Shown one piece after another: positions 1 to 11,869 of a stretch of DNA of 64,000 bases (positions are counted from its first letter, which is position 1; every line of letters starts with the position of its first letter). Origin of the DNA: Plotosus lineatus (Eukaryota; Chordata; Actinopteri; Siluriformes; Plotosidae); assembly GCA_024760905.1 (NCBI GenBank), contig CM045734.1, positions 42,279,564 through 42,343,563 of the forward strand, written 5' to 3'. Position numbers and translations under genes: made by a program. The notes below the pieces were generated by a model, which saw only the letters and a list, made by a program, of their open reading frames with translations, did not search any database and was not told the origin of the DNA.

Positions 1-365
1 TATCTCCTATAGAAAAATTGCATGAAGTTGGACAAGTGTGTACCAGTAAATTGATTTATACAGTAAATGCTATGCTCTTATGAAGTTTACTGGAATTCCC
101 TGACTCTTATTCAAGAGTTTGATTTCCAGTGAATTTCCACTTTTAATTTTTTTTTTTCTTTTTTACAACGTGTAATGTAAATAATACATTATTTGCCTAA
201 TTTCTGATTTATTTTTTTTTCCTTTGCCAAATTTCTTAATCATACTAGTGTCTCGAAAAGGTCTATTCGGGGTGAAGGTGGGGTACAATCTGAACAGTGC
301 ACCAATCTATTGCAACGTCTATTCTTCAAGGTCTAATATATTGCAAACAAAAAAAAAAGCACACA
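1..365. other. AT-rich unique DNA
   Basis: No repeat or coding signal recognised. There are T-rich and A-rich homopolymer runs near 150-160, 213-220 and 350-358. Confidence 0.5.
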
Positions 366-712
366 GGGGCAGTGGTGGTCTAGTGGTATAGGGCACTGGA
401 TCGCTGATCCAAAGGTTGGGGGTTCGAGTCCCACTCTCCACAGGGTTGTCACAGTCCCCCCAGTGCAGCTAACTGGGTTATCAAAGGCCGGCCATGTCTC
501 TCACTGTCTATGGTGTGAGGCATGTAAAAGAACCATTGCTGACTTTCGACAAGAGTGGGCTACAAAGCCGTCGGTGTGTTTCTGCCCTGCGATGGCCTGG
601 CGAGCTGTCCAGGGTGTACTCTGCCCTCACCCGAAGTTGGCTGGGATGGGCACCAGCCTCCTCGCGACCCTAATTAGGATTAAGTGGTTACACAATATGA
701 ACTGATGATGAA
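366..712 (+). mobile_element. SINE-A, tail 1, near full length
   Basis: A tRNA-derived head with A box (tggtctagtgg) and a perfect B box (ggttcgagtcc) is followed by the SINE-A body and tail 1 (gatggcctggcgagctgtcc; cctaattaggattaag). It ends in a short tgaactgatga repeat. A possible short target duplication, gcacaca/gcgcaca, lies at 359-365 and 715-721. Retrotransposition would depend on a LINE in trans; the tail resembles L2-type ends (inference). Confidence 0.85.
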
Positions 713-734
713 CAGCGCACATTCATACCTCGGA

Positions 735-890
735 CCAATTTGCTGTTTGTGATCTCAGATTGTGGGAAGGAATTTTATAACCCACAAACAGAAACATTGG
801 GGAGAACATGCAAGCGAATCACTAAGCCTGGGACTTGGACGTAGAACCTTTTTGCTGTGCGCCGGACAAGCTCACCACTACACCACCTTC
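735..890 (-). mobile_element. SINE-D fragment
   Basis: Minus-strand remnant. The word ggggagaacatgcaa and the reversed tRNA-like head (cctttttgctgtgcg, caccactacaccacc) match the SINE-D head and body. Tail 1 is missing. Confidence 0.6.
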
Positions 891-2983
891 ATTTTTAATT
901 ACTTTTATTCTTTCATTCTTCCCAAGGTTGAATTTTATTAAGTTTTATTTAGTTATCTGTTTTTCATTCTTCGTGCTCCTCCACACCCACCACAGTGGCT
1001 ACAACATCCTTTTCGCCACTTCTGTGTGCTTCAACCTTTTGAGCCCCACATGACAATGCACCCACCAAAAGAACCAATACATTTTTGACTGTACTTGAGG
1101 ATCTTAATATGTTAATCCATAGATGTTAAAACTATAATTATACAGTACATAATGGAACATAAAACAAATGCAATTAGCTAGACTTTAATAAGCTTTAAGG
1201 ACGGCCTTTGTAACCCCTAGGAGTCACTTTATTCCTCAGTTTATCTTAAGCATACAGTTCGGTTATTATTTTCCATTGTCTTTTCTTCCTCTCTTCTTAC
1301 TGTACATACTTCTTTCTATTCTGTATAAATATATATCTTCTGATGTATACCTGCTTATTGCACATTATTGGTTTCTTTTTTTATTTCTACCTATTCTTCT
1401 CTGTCGCACAGTGATTCTTATCCCTTAATACATTATGAAGATACTGATCTTTCTGTGCATCCTCAAAGGCACTGTGGTATGAACATTGTTATAAGATTAT
1501 TTTTGCTCTTATCACTTGGCTACTTTTTCTCACTGATAAAAATGTGATATAAGAACTTTATAAACTGAGCCATTGGAAAAACGACCTTCTATATTCTTCC
1601 TATAAACAGATATTGTCTTCTAGGATAGGACTTGCTATTTTCCCATCTTCATGTCTTTTTATAAGTCTACTTTTCTTAATGTTTGCTCAGATTCACTGAT
1701 CAAGGGAAAATATTTTAATTAAACACAGGCCAGAACTTTTTAAAACTTTTGTGAATTTATAGTTGTGAGTCTGTATTCGTGTAAAATGCCCTAATACAAT
1801 TTTTTTTTTTAGTCCCTTGCCTGCAACGGAGATATAACCTTTTCATTATGTGTCATGACCAAATAAATATCCCTTTAATCTAATACAAACTATGTAAAAC
1901 CTGAAATGACAGCTCTCATCCTTTGCCGTGAAACTGATTTATTGTTACAATAATACATGAATGAAGATGCTATATTTCATCACACCGACTCATAATTTAT
2001 ACCTTGGAAATCTTTTGCAGCGCATCCGCTGAGCACAGATACATGCAAATAATATTTGAATGTAAACATCTTTAGGCTAAAGTTTAAGTTTATAATTCTT
2101 TTAGACATCTAAATCTCTCCTGAGTGTCAAATACTGATGGAATACTGATGATCACTGACTCTGTAGGACAGCACTTTAAGTTGCAGAATTAATTTATTTG
2201 GCACCATTATAGACCAATGTCAACTTTAAAAGTTTATTTCACATTACATTCTTTAATTTTTTTTCCTCAAAACAATTTCCTACATCATATTCAGATGAGC
2301 TTTTTAAATGAGTAACTGAAGTGAACTCACTTTTATCTTTAAAACTGTCCACCGATGAACCCATGTTTATTCTTTCATGCAACACTTGTTTGACTATGGA
2401 CAAGATTGCATAGTTCTCTTTGCTTTCAATAAATTCTTAGGATTTATAAGACTGCAGGTGAGAGAAAGACTGCAGACAATCTGCCTTTTTGTTTTATATG
2501 AATGGGTGGACCACTGGTTCAGTCACCAGATGTATAGAGCTGAAGATTATGCAGCGCTATCACCAGACTTACAACCATACAAGGCTGCTTTGAAATGATT
2601 GACAAATCATTGGAAACATGAGCCATGAAAATTAAACGTCAGCAAAAGCAATCAATGCTTGCAAAAGCAATTAAAGTCATGCAAAAACTACACACCACAG
2701 GAACAAAGACAACCTGCGATTGCATTTCATTGTTTCTCGTGACTGGCCATAACCTGACTATTGACTATTTTGACTTTCTATAGCTGAACGTTTTTGCTTA
2801 TTATTCAACCAGGGTTTTGGAAATCCACCCAAATGCAGCCAAGTTTAAACATTTCAAAGTGACTAATGGGTAAACTCTTTTGGTAAATTACCAAAAGAAA
2901 AACAAAAAACAAACCAAACAAAAACTGAACAAACATAAATTTTCATTGTTTTCCAGCAAAAGTTTACCAGAATATGATTATAG
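891..2983. other. unique AT-rich noncoding DNA
   Basis: About 2.1 kb with no recognised repeat, RNA gene or protein. Short open frames, for example near 2377-2598, show no family resemblance and no splice context I can support. Confidence 0.5.
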
Positions 2984-3360
2984 GCTATGGGGTTAAAGGG
3001 GCAGTGTTGGTCTAGTGGTATAGGTCGCTGGATCGCTGATCCAAAGGTTGGGGGTTCAAGTCCCACTCCCCACAAGGTTGTCACTGTCCTCCCCAGTGCA
3101 GCTAACTGGGTTATCAAAGGCCGGCCATGTCTCCCACTGTCTATGGTGTTAGGCATGTAAAAGAACCATTGCTGACTTTCGACAAGAGTAGGTTGCAAAG
3201 CCGTTGGCATGTTTCTGCCCTACAATGGCCTGGCGAGCTGTCCAGGGTGCACTCTGCCCTCACCTGAAGTTGGCTGGGATGGGTGCCAGCCTCCCCACGA
3301 CCCTAATTAGGATTAAGCGGTTACAGAAAATGAGTTGAACTGAACTGAGCTATGGGGTTA
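2984..3360 (+). mobile_element. SINE-A, tail 1, with target-site duplication
   Basis: SINE body at 2996-3348, head to tail 1, ending in tgaactgaactga. It is flanked by a perfect 12-bp duplication, gctatggggtta, at 2984-2995 and 3349-3360. The intact duplication indicates a fairly recent target-primed insertion. Confidence 0.9.
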
Positions 3361-4765
3361 CAAAAAAAGTTGTATCCATAATGTTCATATTTTCTAACAG
3401 ACCACATGTCGGACCATTGCATAACCGTGGTGATGCCATGATCATGCCGTCATTTCACAGAAAGAACATTTTGAGCTGTCTGGGGTCATTTGACCCTATG
3501 TGGTTTTTGTGGTCTTCCTGTTTTCTCCTACAATCCAAAGACATGCTTGTTGGGTCAACTTGCTTTTCAAAATTGCCCATGACATCATAATACAAGATAC
3601 TATCAAAAGATATTCAAAAGTTGAGTTTTTATTACAAACAATTTTGAATATTTAGATGTCGTATGAATCATATTATTGCATTTAAGTCAACTGATGGGAT
3701 AAAGACATGATTTGAAATGATGTTTTCTCTTTGAGGGGGATTTCATTTACATCCTTTAGATGCTATGATGGACAGTGATTCAGTTCAATGAAAAACCTTC
3801 TTCGCATACAATCGACGCTTAATATTTGATGCAGGATATATTATCTTTCTGAGGAATGTATGTTGGCTGCCTAGCTTTTGAATGTTTAGGAAACGTGACA
3901 GACCTACAAAAAGTCAATAACTTTGACTCATTTGAAGTCATGTTGACTTTGTGGTATTTCAAAAATAGAAAACAAGTCATGTTGAAATGCCTCAGAGTCA
4001 ATAACACTGAATAAAGTTAAATGTAGTTGCAAAGAGCCCCTCCACCACCACCACCTTGATTCATGAATTTTAGAACTTGGCAATTAAATTACATTTTTCA
4101 AAATGAGGTGGACTGCTAAACCAATTAGCCCAGATTGATTATTTGGATTGCAGTATATATTTTAATTTGCTGCATATAATTCATTGGATGAAATTTGGGC
4201 CTTTGCCCAAAAGCTGCCTTTTTGATTGCATTTTTAAAAGGTTAAGTTTTAGGATAATTAATTTTCCAATTTGCCATTACATAGAGACTTTTAAAAAAAC
4301 AGCAGAAATAAATTTTGTGTACTACTACTAGACCATACTGTGTATTCGGCTCAGCTATGTGACTATAGTTATTAAAACTGTGCCCATGCAGTATAAAAGA
4401 ATTGAAATCAGTTGCAACTGTATTTCAAGTTTTGAGAACTTATTTTAAAGCAAAACAAAATGTTTCATAAATCTTCAGGCATCAGGAACCACCTATTATT
4501 ACAAGTCGGTATTCTAGCCTCACTTTAGTTTGGTATGTCTCATCGGTATACATAGCCAAGAATTACCTTGTCTGAGAGCAATTTAACTGACATGACAGAA
4601 ACGTAACTGTAGTTTCCCACAGATTATAGCAAAGCTGTAAGATTTTGCACTACACTAATTGCTCAAGAAAAGTGCATAAACACTGTATGTCATAGCCCTC
4701 TGTACAGCACTTTGTATGAATTGGTTTTGTTGACTATGGCATACAACAATGAAATACGCATATGC
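3361..4765. other. unique AT-rich noncoding DNA
   Basis: No recognised element or gene. A short (cca)n-type run lies near 4040-4053. Confidence 0.5.
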
Positions 4766-4768
4766 GCG

Positions 4769-4769
4769 T

Positions 4770-4813
<44 letters not shown>

Positions 4814-4838
4814 TTAAAAAAAAATATATATATACCCA

Positions 4839-4901
<63 letters not shown>

Positions 4902-4903
4902 TT
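4769..4903. repeat. (CA)n then (TG)n/(TA)n microsatellite
   Basis: A (CA) tract at about 4769-4811, an A-rich spacer, a short (TG) tract and a long (TA) tract at about 4853-4898. Open frames here read as dipeptide repeats and are not genes. Confidence 0.95.
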
Positions 4904-4906
4904 ACA

Positions 4907-5265
4907 TATGTCTGTCTGTCTGTCTTCCTTTCGGCTTTTTCCCTTTTACTCGGGAGTCGCCACAGTGAATCTTCTGATTCGCACGTTTGATTTGGCAGAG
5001 GTTTTTTTTTTTTATGTCGGATGCCCTTCCTGTCACAACCCTTTTAGCAAGGGACAGAAACACTTTGCAGCCTACTCTTTACGAATGTCAGCAATGGTTC
5101 TTTTACATGCCTCTCACCATAGACAGTGAGAGACATGGCCTGCCTTTGATAACCCAGTTAGCCGCACTGGGCGGGACAGTGACAAGCTTGTGGAGAGTGG
5201 GACTCGAACCCCCGACCTTTTTGGATCAGCGATCCAGCGCCCGATACCACTAGACCACCACTGCC

Positions 5266-5267
<2 letters not shown>
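4907..5267 (-). mobile_element. SINE-A, tail 2, full length
   Basis: Minus-strand copy. It begins with the (tctg)n end of tail 2, then the complement of ggcgactcccgag and ggaagggcatccgac, the SINE-A body, the B box and the head ending ccaccactgcccc at 5267. The head abuts a (TA)n array directly. Tail 2 is shared with the RTE LINE 3' end. Confidence 0.88.

Positions 5268-5353
<86 letters not shown>
5268..5353. repeat. (TA)n microsatellite
   Basis: About 86 bp of near-pure alternating TA between a SINE-A head (left) and the tail-2 end of the next SINE-A (right). Pure (TA)n of this length can form cruciforms. Confidence 0.97.
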
Positions 5354-5355
<2 letters not shown>

Positions 5356-5615
5356 CTGTCTGTCTTCCTTTCGGCTTTTTCCCTTTTACTCGGGAGTCGC
5401 CACAGCGAATCATCTGATTCGCACATTTGATTTTGGCAGAGGTTTTTACGTCGGATGCCCTTCCTGTCACAACCCTTTAGCAAGGGACAGAAACACGCTG
5501 ACGACTTTGCAGCCTACTCTTTACGAAAGTCAGCAATGGTTCTTTTACATGCCTCTCACCATAGACAGTGAGAGACATGGCCCGCCTTTGATAACCCAGT
5601 TAGCTGCACTGGGGG

Positions 5616-5616
<1 letters not shown>
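5354..5616 (-). mobile_element. SINE-A, tail 2, head missing
   Basis: Same orientation and tail as the copy at 4907-5267. It stops within the body at the complement of cccccagtgcagctaactgg, so the tRNA-derived head is absent. A second (TA)n array follows at once. Confidence 0.85.
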
Positions 5617-5663
<47 letters not shown>

Positions 5664-5672
5664 GGCAGTGGT

Positions 5673-5707
<35 letters not shown>

Positions 5708-5716
5708 GGCAGTGGT

Positions 5717-5796
<80 letters not shown>
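5617..5796. repeat. (TA)n array with two embedded SINE-A head stubs
   Basis: Alternating TA broken twice by the same 14-base SINE-A start, ggggcagtggtggt, at 5662-5675 and 5706-5719, exactly 44 bp apart. A (GTATAT) interruption sits near 5752-5769. The spacing suggests tandem duplication of a TA-plus-head unit. Confidence 0.9.
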
Positions 5797-5799
<3 letters not shown>

Positions 5800-6516
5800 A
5801 GTTGGGCGCTTATTAAAACGTTACCAACGAAGTTGAACAGTAAGTGCTTATTACCATCGAGGTGGAAAACATGAATAATAACAGAACAATAAAAGAGTTT
5901 TACTGGCATTTGTGTTATTCATTTTGTGGTACCAACCAAACTACTTACATGAAAGCTGAAAATAAACAGAAAACAGCATAAATAAAATCAAAAAAAGACT
6001 TTTCCTTCCCTTACTTTTCCCTCCAGGTGCTGCTCCTTTAAACATTTCCTTTGCCAATCAACACGAATGTCAACTTTAGCACATGGCACGTTGAACCAAT
6101 CAACACGAACATAAACAAAAGCACATCACCAGAAAGGTCTTTAAATTTATGAAGTTAGTGAGCAGAAGAATCGGGTTAAAAAATACTCGTCATCACTTTC
6201 TGATAGGTCCATATCTGGCTCATCGCTCCATTCATTCAGAGCATCCCATAGTTTTGCTGTAGCAGTTTCTAAATGGTTCATCGGTTGTTGGACATTTACC
6301 AAAAGAAAACAGCAAAACTCACTTTTACAGGCAGTGAATGCCTCATTTTACGGTTACAGAGACTGATCGAAGAAAATTAGTAAGTTTGATTTATGATTTT
6401 GCTTCCAATACACATGGGCGGGTATTAGATGTAAGAAAAAAAACATGCGGAGTGTGTGTGTGTGTGGGGTGCTTATAGGTTCAGGGCGCTTATTACGTCA
6501 GAGTACGGTATGTGAG

Positions 6517-6520
<4 letters not shown>
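5797..6520 (-). mobile_element. pogo/Tigger-like DNA transposon remnant
   Basis: The word gggcgcttatta occurs near both ends (about 5807 and 6484). On the minus strand about 6330-6140 reads as an acidic stretch, LWDALNEWSDEPDMDLSESD, followed by DEYF, like the acidic C-terminus of pogo/Tigger transposases. No complete transposase domain remains. A (TG)n run lies at about 6450-6463. The family assignment is from recall and the ends are uncertain. Confidence 0.4.
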
Positions 6521-6546
<26 letters not shown>

Positions 6547-6548
<2 letters not shown>

Positions 6549-6910
6549 GGGATCCCTCACTACATACATACTTTGTAAATAATATCAATACAGTAAATAC
6601 ATAGCATTGGATATGAATATGCATAAGAAAATGCATAAGGAGACACACATACATATGCACGTGCACATACAGATACAGCAATCTAAGTAGTTATGATGGG
6701 AGATTTTGGGTTGTTTTTGTATTGTGTTTGTTTAGGGGTATTTTTTTTTGTGTAATTGGCCTTATTTTTGTTGCATTTTCCTTAACTTTTCCCCTATTCT
6801 TACTTAATTTCCTTATTTTTTAATTTGATGAATATTTATTAATTTATTTTTAAAAAAAAACATGATGCACTGAAGCCGCATGAATTGAAACGCGATGTAG
6901 TGAGGGATCC

Positions 6911-6913
<3 letters not shown>
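6547..6913. mobile_element. MITE-1, complete
   Basis: Bounded by TA on both sides, with inverted ends cagggatccctcactaca and its complement at 6896-6913. About 367 bp, no coding capacity. The T-rich interior (ttccttaacttttcccct) is shared with the copy at 51247-52293. TA target and ends suggest a pogo/Tigger-type transposase in trans (inference). Confidence 0.75.

Positions 6914-6989
<76 letters not shown>
6914..6989. repeat. (TA)n microsatellite
   Basis: About 75 bp of alternating TA that starts at the TA target dinucleotide of the preceding MITE-1. Confidence 0.97.
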
Positions 6990-6991
<2 letters not shown>

Positions 6992-7964
6992 ATTTGGCAC
7001 ACTGAGGAGCAGCTGATCAGGCTACTTGAGTGTGCAGGTGGGTCAATATTGCTGAAGCAGCTCCGAGAAATAGGAAGTGGCAAGGCCATTAATGATTTAA
7101 AAGTAAATAAGTTCCATATTCAGCATTGAGAAAAGAGTACTTTACAGTCATTAAAATGCAAAACATTAAAATACCTGGACTGTATTTGATTTGGGACCCA
7201 ATAATGGAAGAAAGTAAAGGATCATTCAGAAAGATATTTTCCACAGCTATACAAAAGAGGCAGAACAAATATTTAAAAATACAGATAGTCAATTGGCTAA
7301 AAAAAATAAATAAATAAAAAAAAAAAATACAAAATCGGTGCTGTCAGTGTTTTGCACAGTCACAATGCTCAGTGTGATCATTTAGCTATCTTTACTTAAT
7401 TATCAAATTTGTTTATTGTGCATTTCATGACCATGTGTTTGTGTAACCCAATTTTAAAGTGAGCTATAGAATATTTTAACATATCGTTCGTTCTGTGGAC
7501 AACTTCTGTTTCAGCTGTATTTTCAGTGACCATCAGGAAGGTTTCTCTGGTAGAAGGTCATTGATCTTTGTTAAAGTCACACCCAAAATACACGGCTTGT
7601 TGCTACCCATCTAGATTAGAAGACGCTGGAAAACCACAAGGTCTGCTTGCAGCAGTCCGGCTGATTATCGACCTCTGTATTGATTTTTAACCAGAAGCAG
7701 GAGGTTAGATGGGAAATAAATAATTCTAGTTGACTGCTTCAGACAACCTTTCAGATATCTGAGACACAGAAGTCATGGTGAGTGGACTTAGCCATGTAAA
7801 CCAAGCTTGTGGCTCTGACATACAAACTGTTTGCGAGTATAGATGGATGGTATTGCATCATGGAATTTTTTATACTGTATCTACACATTTCCTAAAGGCT
7901 TTTCCTTCAGAACAGGTTTATTTTTTACTCTAAATAATAATCAAACAATTTTGAGGTGTCTGCT
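6990..7964. other. unique AT-rich noncoding DNA
   Basis: No recognised element. An A-rich run is at about 7300-7327. Short overlapping frames at 7089-7317 on both strands have no family resemblance. Confidence 0.5.
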
Positions 7965-7965
7965 G

Positions 7966-8050
7966 GCAGCAGTGGTTACATAGTGGTAGGGTGCTAGATG
8001 ATGATCCCAAGGTCGACATTCAAGTCCCATGAAGTGGAAGAATAACCTGC
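7966..8050 (+). mobile_element. SINE-A head fragment, degraded
   Basis: gcagcagtggttacatagtgg and a decayed B box (cattcaagtccc) match the SINE-A head at reduced identity. Body and tail are absent. Confidence 0.45.
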
Positions 8051-8284
8051 CGGTTTGAAATGTTGTAATGTCATATTACATCCTCCATAAATCTGATGCA
8101 AATTATTAGACTTAAATTCTCTTTAGAATGAGTGATCATATTTTGTTTTCACTTAAAGGCATTTGAAAATCCTGAAATAGAGAACTGCCAAATGAATTGA
8201 TATCTAATAAAATATCTTTTAAATTGTTAATAATTATGCCTATAGACAAGAAATAGCATTATTACATATTTATTGGATAATTTA

Positions 8285-8583
8285 CTTGGGTGTTTTACAC
8301 CCGAGCCATAATGGCTCATCAGGCCGGTGCTTATCTCAGGTTTCCATAGCGTGAAGCAACTAGGAGGCCAACTGCTCCTGGATGGGACACGAGTCCATCA
8401 CAGGTTACCTTCCCAGTATATTTTTACTGGTACCCATTTATACTGCTGGGTAACAGAGGCACACTTGTGGTTAAGACCTTGCCCAGGGGTCTTAGCACAG
8501 TGGGGGTTTAACTGGGATTTGAACATACAACCTCCCGATCATGAGCACAACACCCTAACCACTACACATCCGGCCCCGTTTGC
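8285..8583 (-). mobile_element. SINE-B, near full length
   Basis: Minus-strand copy of the unit at 16813-17128 and 56951-57255. Left end: the complement of the gatgagccat..ggctcgggtgtaaaac tail. Middle: words such as cccagtatatttttactggt. Right end: a tRNA-like head with gatcatgagcacaacaccc and ccactacac. Confidence 0.8.
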
Positions 8584-8621
8584 TTGACTGACCTTGAAAA
8601 GTAAACAAAATTGCCATCCTG

Positions 8622-8646
8622 AGTGGTGGTGGTGGTGGTGGTGGTG
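8622..8646. repeat. (GGT)n microsatellite
   Basis: Short run of GGT/GTG repeats in otherwise unique DNA. Confidence 0.9.
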
Positions 8647-8960
8647 TCGAGTCAATGTCAACACAAGGCATGTTGAGACAAGATGAACTATAATGTCATG
8701 AGAGACCAGTTAGAACAAGGCCAATTAGATACATGATGTCAGTGTAGACCAATCAGAGTGGAATAAGCACTAGATAAGCCACATCAGAACTGTAGACGGT
8801 GTCCAAGATTTTTCTTTTGGAACAACTTCTTTGTGTGTATGATTGTATGCTGTTCTTTTCCAAAAGGTTAAATAAGCATGCGGAAACTGAGTTTGTATCT
8901 CTTGTGTTGTGAACTGGACACTTTTCCCCACAACACCCACAATCAATGACTATTACCACT

Positions 8961-9180
8961 GTTGTCCCTCCAGTGCAGCTAACTGGGTTATCAAGAACCA
9001 TTGCTGACTTTCTTCAAGAGTAAGCTGCATAGCTGTCAGCAAGTTTCTGCTCTGCGGTCGCCTGGTGAGCTGTCCAGGGTGTACTCTGCCCTTGCTCAGA
9101 GTAGACTGAGATGGGCGCCAGCCTCCCCGCAATCCGAATTAGAATTTACTGGATCAGAAAATGAATGTGTCAACTGGGGA
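8961..9180 (+). mobile_element. SINE-A, tail 1, 5' truncated and internally deleted
   Basis: Starts in the body (cagtgcagctaactgggtta), lacks the gccggccatgtctctcactg segment, then runs through tail 1 to cagaaaatgaatg. The head is absent. Confidence 0.75.
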
Positions 9181-9404
9181 TATACCTTATGATGACTTTA
9201 GATACATGCAAAACAAATGTAAATTATTTGAGATAAGTTGGGGGAGAGGGACAAGGAATGTTACCTAAGTGTCAGTGAGTTTCTATTTGAAAATACAATG
9301 ATCCCTCACTACTTACTGCTTCAGTTTCTGTGGCTTCAGTGCATAGTGAGTTTTTTCAAAAATATGCATAGAAAAAATAAAAAATGAGGAAATTAAGGAA
9401 AAAT

Positions 9405-9693
9405 AGGGAAAAAGAGATAACCCCCAGTGCGGCTAACTGGGTTATCAAAGGCGGGCCATGTCTGTCACTGTCTATGGTGAGAGGCATGTAAAAGAACCAT
9501 TGCTGACTTTCGTAAAGAGTAGGCTGCAAAGTCGTCAGCGTGTTTCTGTCCCTTGCTTGTTGTGACAGGAAGGGCATCCGACGTAAAAACCTCTGCCAAA
9601 TCAAACGTGCGAAAAAGATGATTCGCTGTGGCGACTCCCGAGTAAAAGGGAAAAAGCCGAAAGGAAGACAGACAGACAGGGAAAAAGAGATAA
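9405..9693 (+). mobile_element. SINE-A, tail 2, 5' truncated, with target-site duplication
   Basis: The insert at 9421-9677 begins in the body (cccccagtgcggctaac) and ends with tail 2 and (gaca)n. A perfect 16-bp duplication, agggaaaaagagataa, is at 9405-9420 and 9678-9693. Truncated 5' end plus perfect duplication is classic target-primed reverse transcription. Confidence 0.92.
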
Positions 9694-9720
9694 GGAAAAC
9701 ATCACAAAACAAGTCCAATT

Positions 9721-9790
9721 ATGCAACCCCCCCAAAAAACCCCCAACAACCCCCCAAAAAAACCAAAAAACAAAAAAACCCACAACCCAA
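9721..9790. repeat. C/A-rich low-complexity tract inside MITE-1
   Basis: Mixed runs of C and A without a fixed period, in the interior of the MITE-1 copy. Confidence 0.8.
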
Positions 9791-10275
9791 TGAAAGTACT
9801 TACATTTATACAGTATGTGAGATGCGCATCTGAGTGTGTGCACGTGCGTCTGTATGTGTGTGTATTTAGATTTCGGACTCTAGAGCATTTGGATTCCGAG
9901 GCTCCACTGTATTTATATTTTATTTACATCTTATGCATTATTTTTTAATGTCTAATTGTTATTATAAGCATTTAGAGCATTGAATATGTATTTATTGATA
10001 TTATATACACATATACATGTACGTATACGTCAGTCAGGGGGGGTTGGTTCTTCTTCGTGAAAATCGACGTTCGGGGTCGGGGCGGGGGGAGGGGGGTCGT
10101 CTCAGTCCCAAGTAACCGTGAAAAGTGAGGATCCCTGTATTACTTAAAACTGTCTTGTATAGCACTACAAACAAAAACAACAAAAAATTTTGATTAACTG
10201 TTCAACTTATTTTTTCCTAATTCAGACCTTCAGATTTTTATGAGTTTGCAATAAGACTTATCAGAGTAATAACCG

Positions 10276-10289
10276 GACACACACACATA

Positions 10290-10361
<72 letters not shown>
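10276..10361. repeat. (CA)n microsatellite
   Basis: About 85 bp of CA dinucleotide repeat with one or two interruptions at the left edge. Confidence 0.97.
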
Positions 10362-10362
<1 letters not shown>

Positions 10363-11788
10363 ATACTGTATATGTAATGGATGTATACTGATCAATGTAA
10401 ATAGTTAAAGGAGAGGACGTGCGAGTCTATAAGTCTGTCTCAGTATCCTGCATAGTGATGTTTGAGTGTCTGGTTGTTTTCTGTCCTTGGATGTGAAAAT
10501 AATGCAGCTCTTATATAAACATCTTTATATGCTGAAGTAATACTACATAACCCACTTCCATGCAAGAATTATATAAAAGCTATATTTGTGACATGGCCCA
10601 GAAAAACCCATCAGTAGTAACAATGACAAAATTTGAGAAGAAAAACAATCAAAACGGTTTCAAATTTTGATAAAAATGCGTTTGTGTGCAATTCCTCTTT
10701 ATGCCCAGCTAAATGCAACCATCACCTTTTTCTCTTATATCTCCAGGTTTCAAAGTTCAAGCCTGGGGTTCAGGTTATTGCCTGCATTTAGTTTTTCACG
10801 TTTGTTTTAAAACTGCAGTTTGCTTTGGGTTCTAAATGTTTCCATTTTTGCAGAAATGCCAAAAGTCGATTGGCTCGGTGCGAATGTGTGCAGTGTACAT
10901 GGTGCCCTACTATGAAGTAATATCCCATTCAGAGTATATTTTTCTCTTTATGCCCAGCATTCCCAGGAAAAAGTTCTTCAAACAAAGTTATTTTGTCATG
11001 TGATAATTGATTCATTATCATAACATTGAATAATGAATAATTCATACATAATAATTCATAACATGATTCATTGGTGCGCTGCATTTCGCCAATGCACTTT
11101 TTCAAAACTCAGGAAACATTTTTCTAAAGCTTAAAATTTCTAGCCATATTAAAAGGCATATGCTTTTAATGGATTTCCTCAAAGAATGATTTTATTGTAG
11201 ATTTTTTTTCACAAATTGAAAAAAGTATGCTTATGAATAAACTTAATGACAAATTTAAATCAAACAAATCACATTAGGATGTGTTCCTTGGTCCATTCAT
11301 CATTTAAACTTTCCAACTTTCTTCTATTATTTTCTTTGCTTGTATGCCTGAGCTAGAACTAGTGTTATGCTCAGGAAAAACACTTGGTGGATCCGACACA
11401 AAATTCCCACTAGACACAATTAACATCCACAAAACAAGGCCAATTGTGGGTTGAACTACATTGTGTCTTAATCAATTAAATTGTACTTTCATTAGCTTGG
11501 TTTAATTATGAAAAGGGACCCACATTAGCATTTAAATGGTCTCCCTTTATTTCTCAATAGTAACAAAGAGATATACTACAGCTCATTCAACCTAGCAAAA
11601 AAAAAAAAGATAATTCAAATTTCTACATCTGTCAAAGAAATGATTTTTATATCAGAAGATTAATGCTTTTCATTTAATTCTGGTATGTCCTCATTTTTGT
11701 TATGTAAAAATCCTAAAGATTATCTTTTTTATTGATGAAGGTGAATCTACGTTTTCCTTTACCATAAGAATATGCCAAAAAACACTAC
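10362..11788. other. unique DNA with a candidate conserved noncoding element
   Basis: No repeat or gene recognised. The stretch at about 11431-11570 is rich in homeodomain-type cores (taattatg, caattaaat, cattagc) with balanced composition, unlike the decayed repeats around it. It resembles vertebrate conserved noncoding elements in texture only; conservation cannot be tested here. Confidence 0.35.
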
Positions 11789-11793
11789 AGGAC

Positions 11794-11834
11794 ATCCATC
11801 CATCCATCCATCCATCCATCCATCCATCCATCCA
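11794..11834. repeat. (TCCA)n microsatellite
   Basis: Ten or so TCCA units ending in ctcattatcatttatccag, a configuration often found at the 3' ends of fish L2-type repeats (established knowledge). Confidence 0.9.
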
Positions 11835-11869
11835 CTCATTATCATTTATCCAGTTTGGCACTTTGTTGC

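Larger units (their letters stand above)
9296..10137. mobile_element. MITE-1 copy interrupted by a SINE-A
   Basis: Flanked by TA. Left end caatgatccctcact, right end agtgaggatccctg. The interior shares acatcttatgcattatttttt and tgtacgtatacgtca-type words with the copies at 42695 and 60669. A SINE-A (9421-9677) sits inside, so this element was in place first. Confidence 0.7.

Noticed and set aside
366..445. SINE-A heads as genuine tRNA genes
   Set aside because: A and B boxes are good, but the heads are not cloverleaf-complete tRNAs and each is fused to a SINE body present in many copies.
4769..5353. CRISPR-like spaced repeats
   Set aside because: The repeats are SINE copies and microsatellites of a eukaryotic genome; no regular repeat-spacer layout or cas genes.
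4712..5909. Open frames of alternating Tyr/Ile or Thr/His residues
   Set aside because: They are translations of (TA)n and (CA)n microsatellites and change frame freely; no gene signal.
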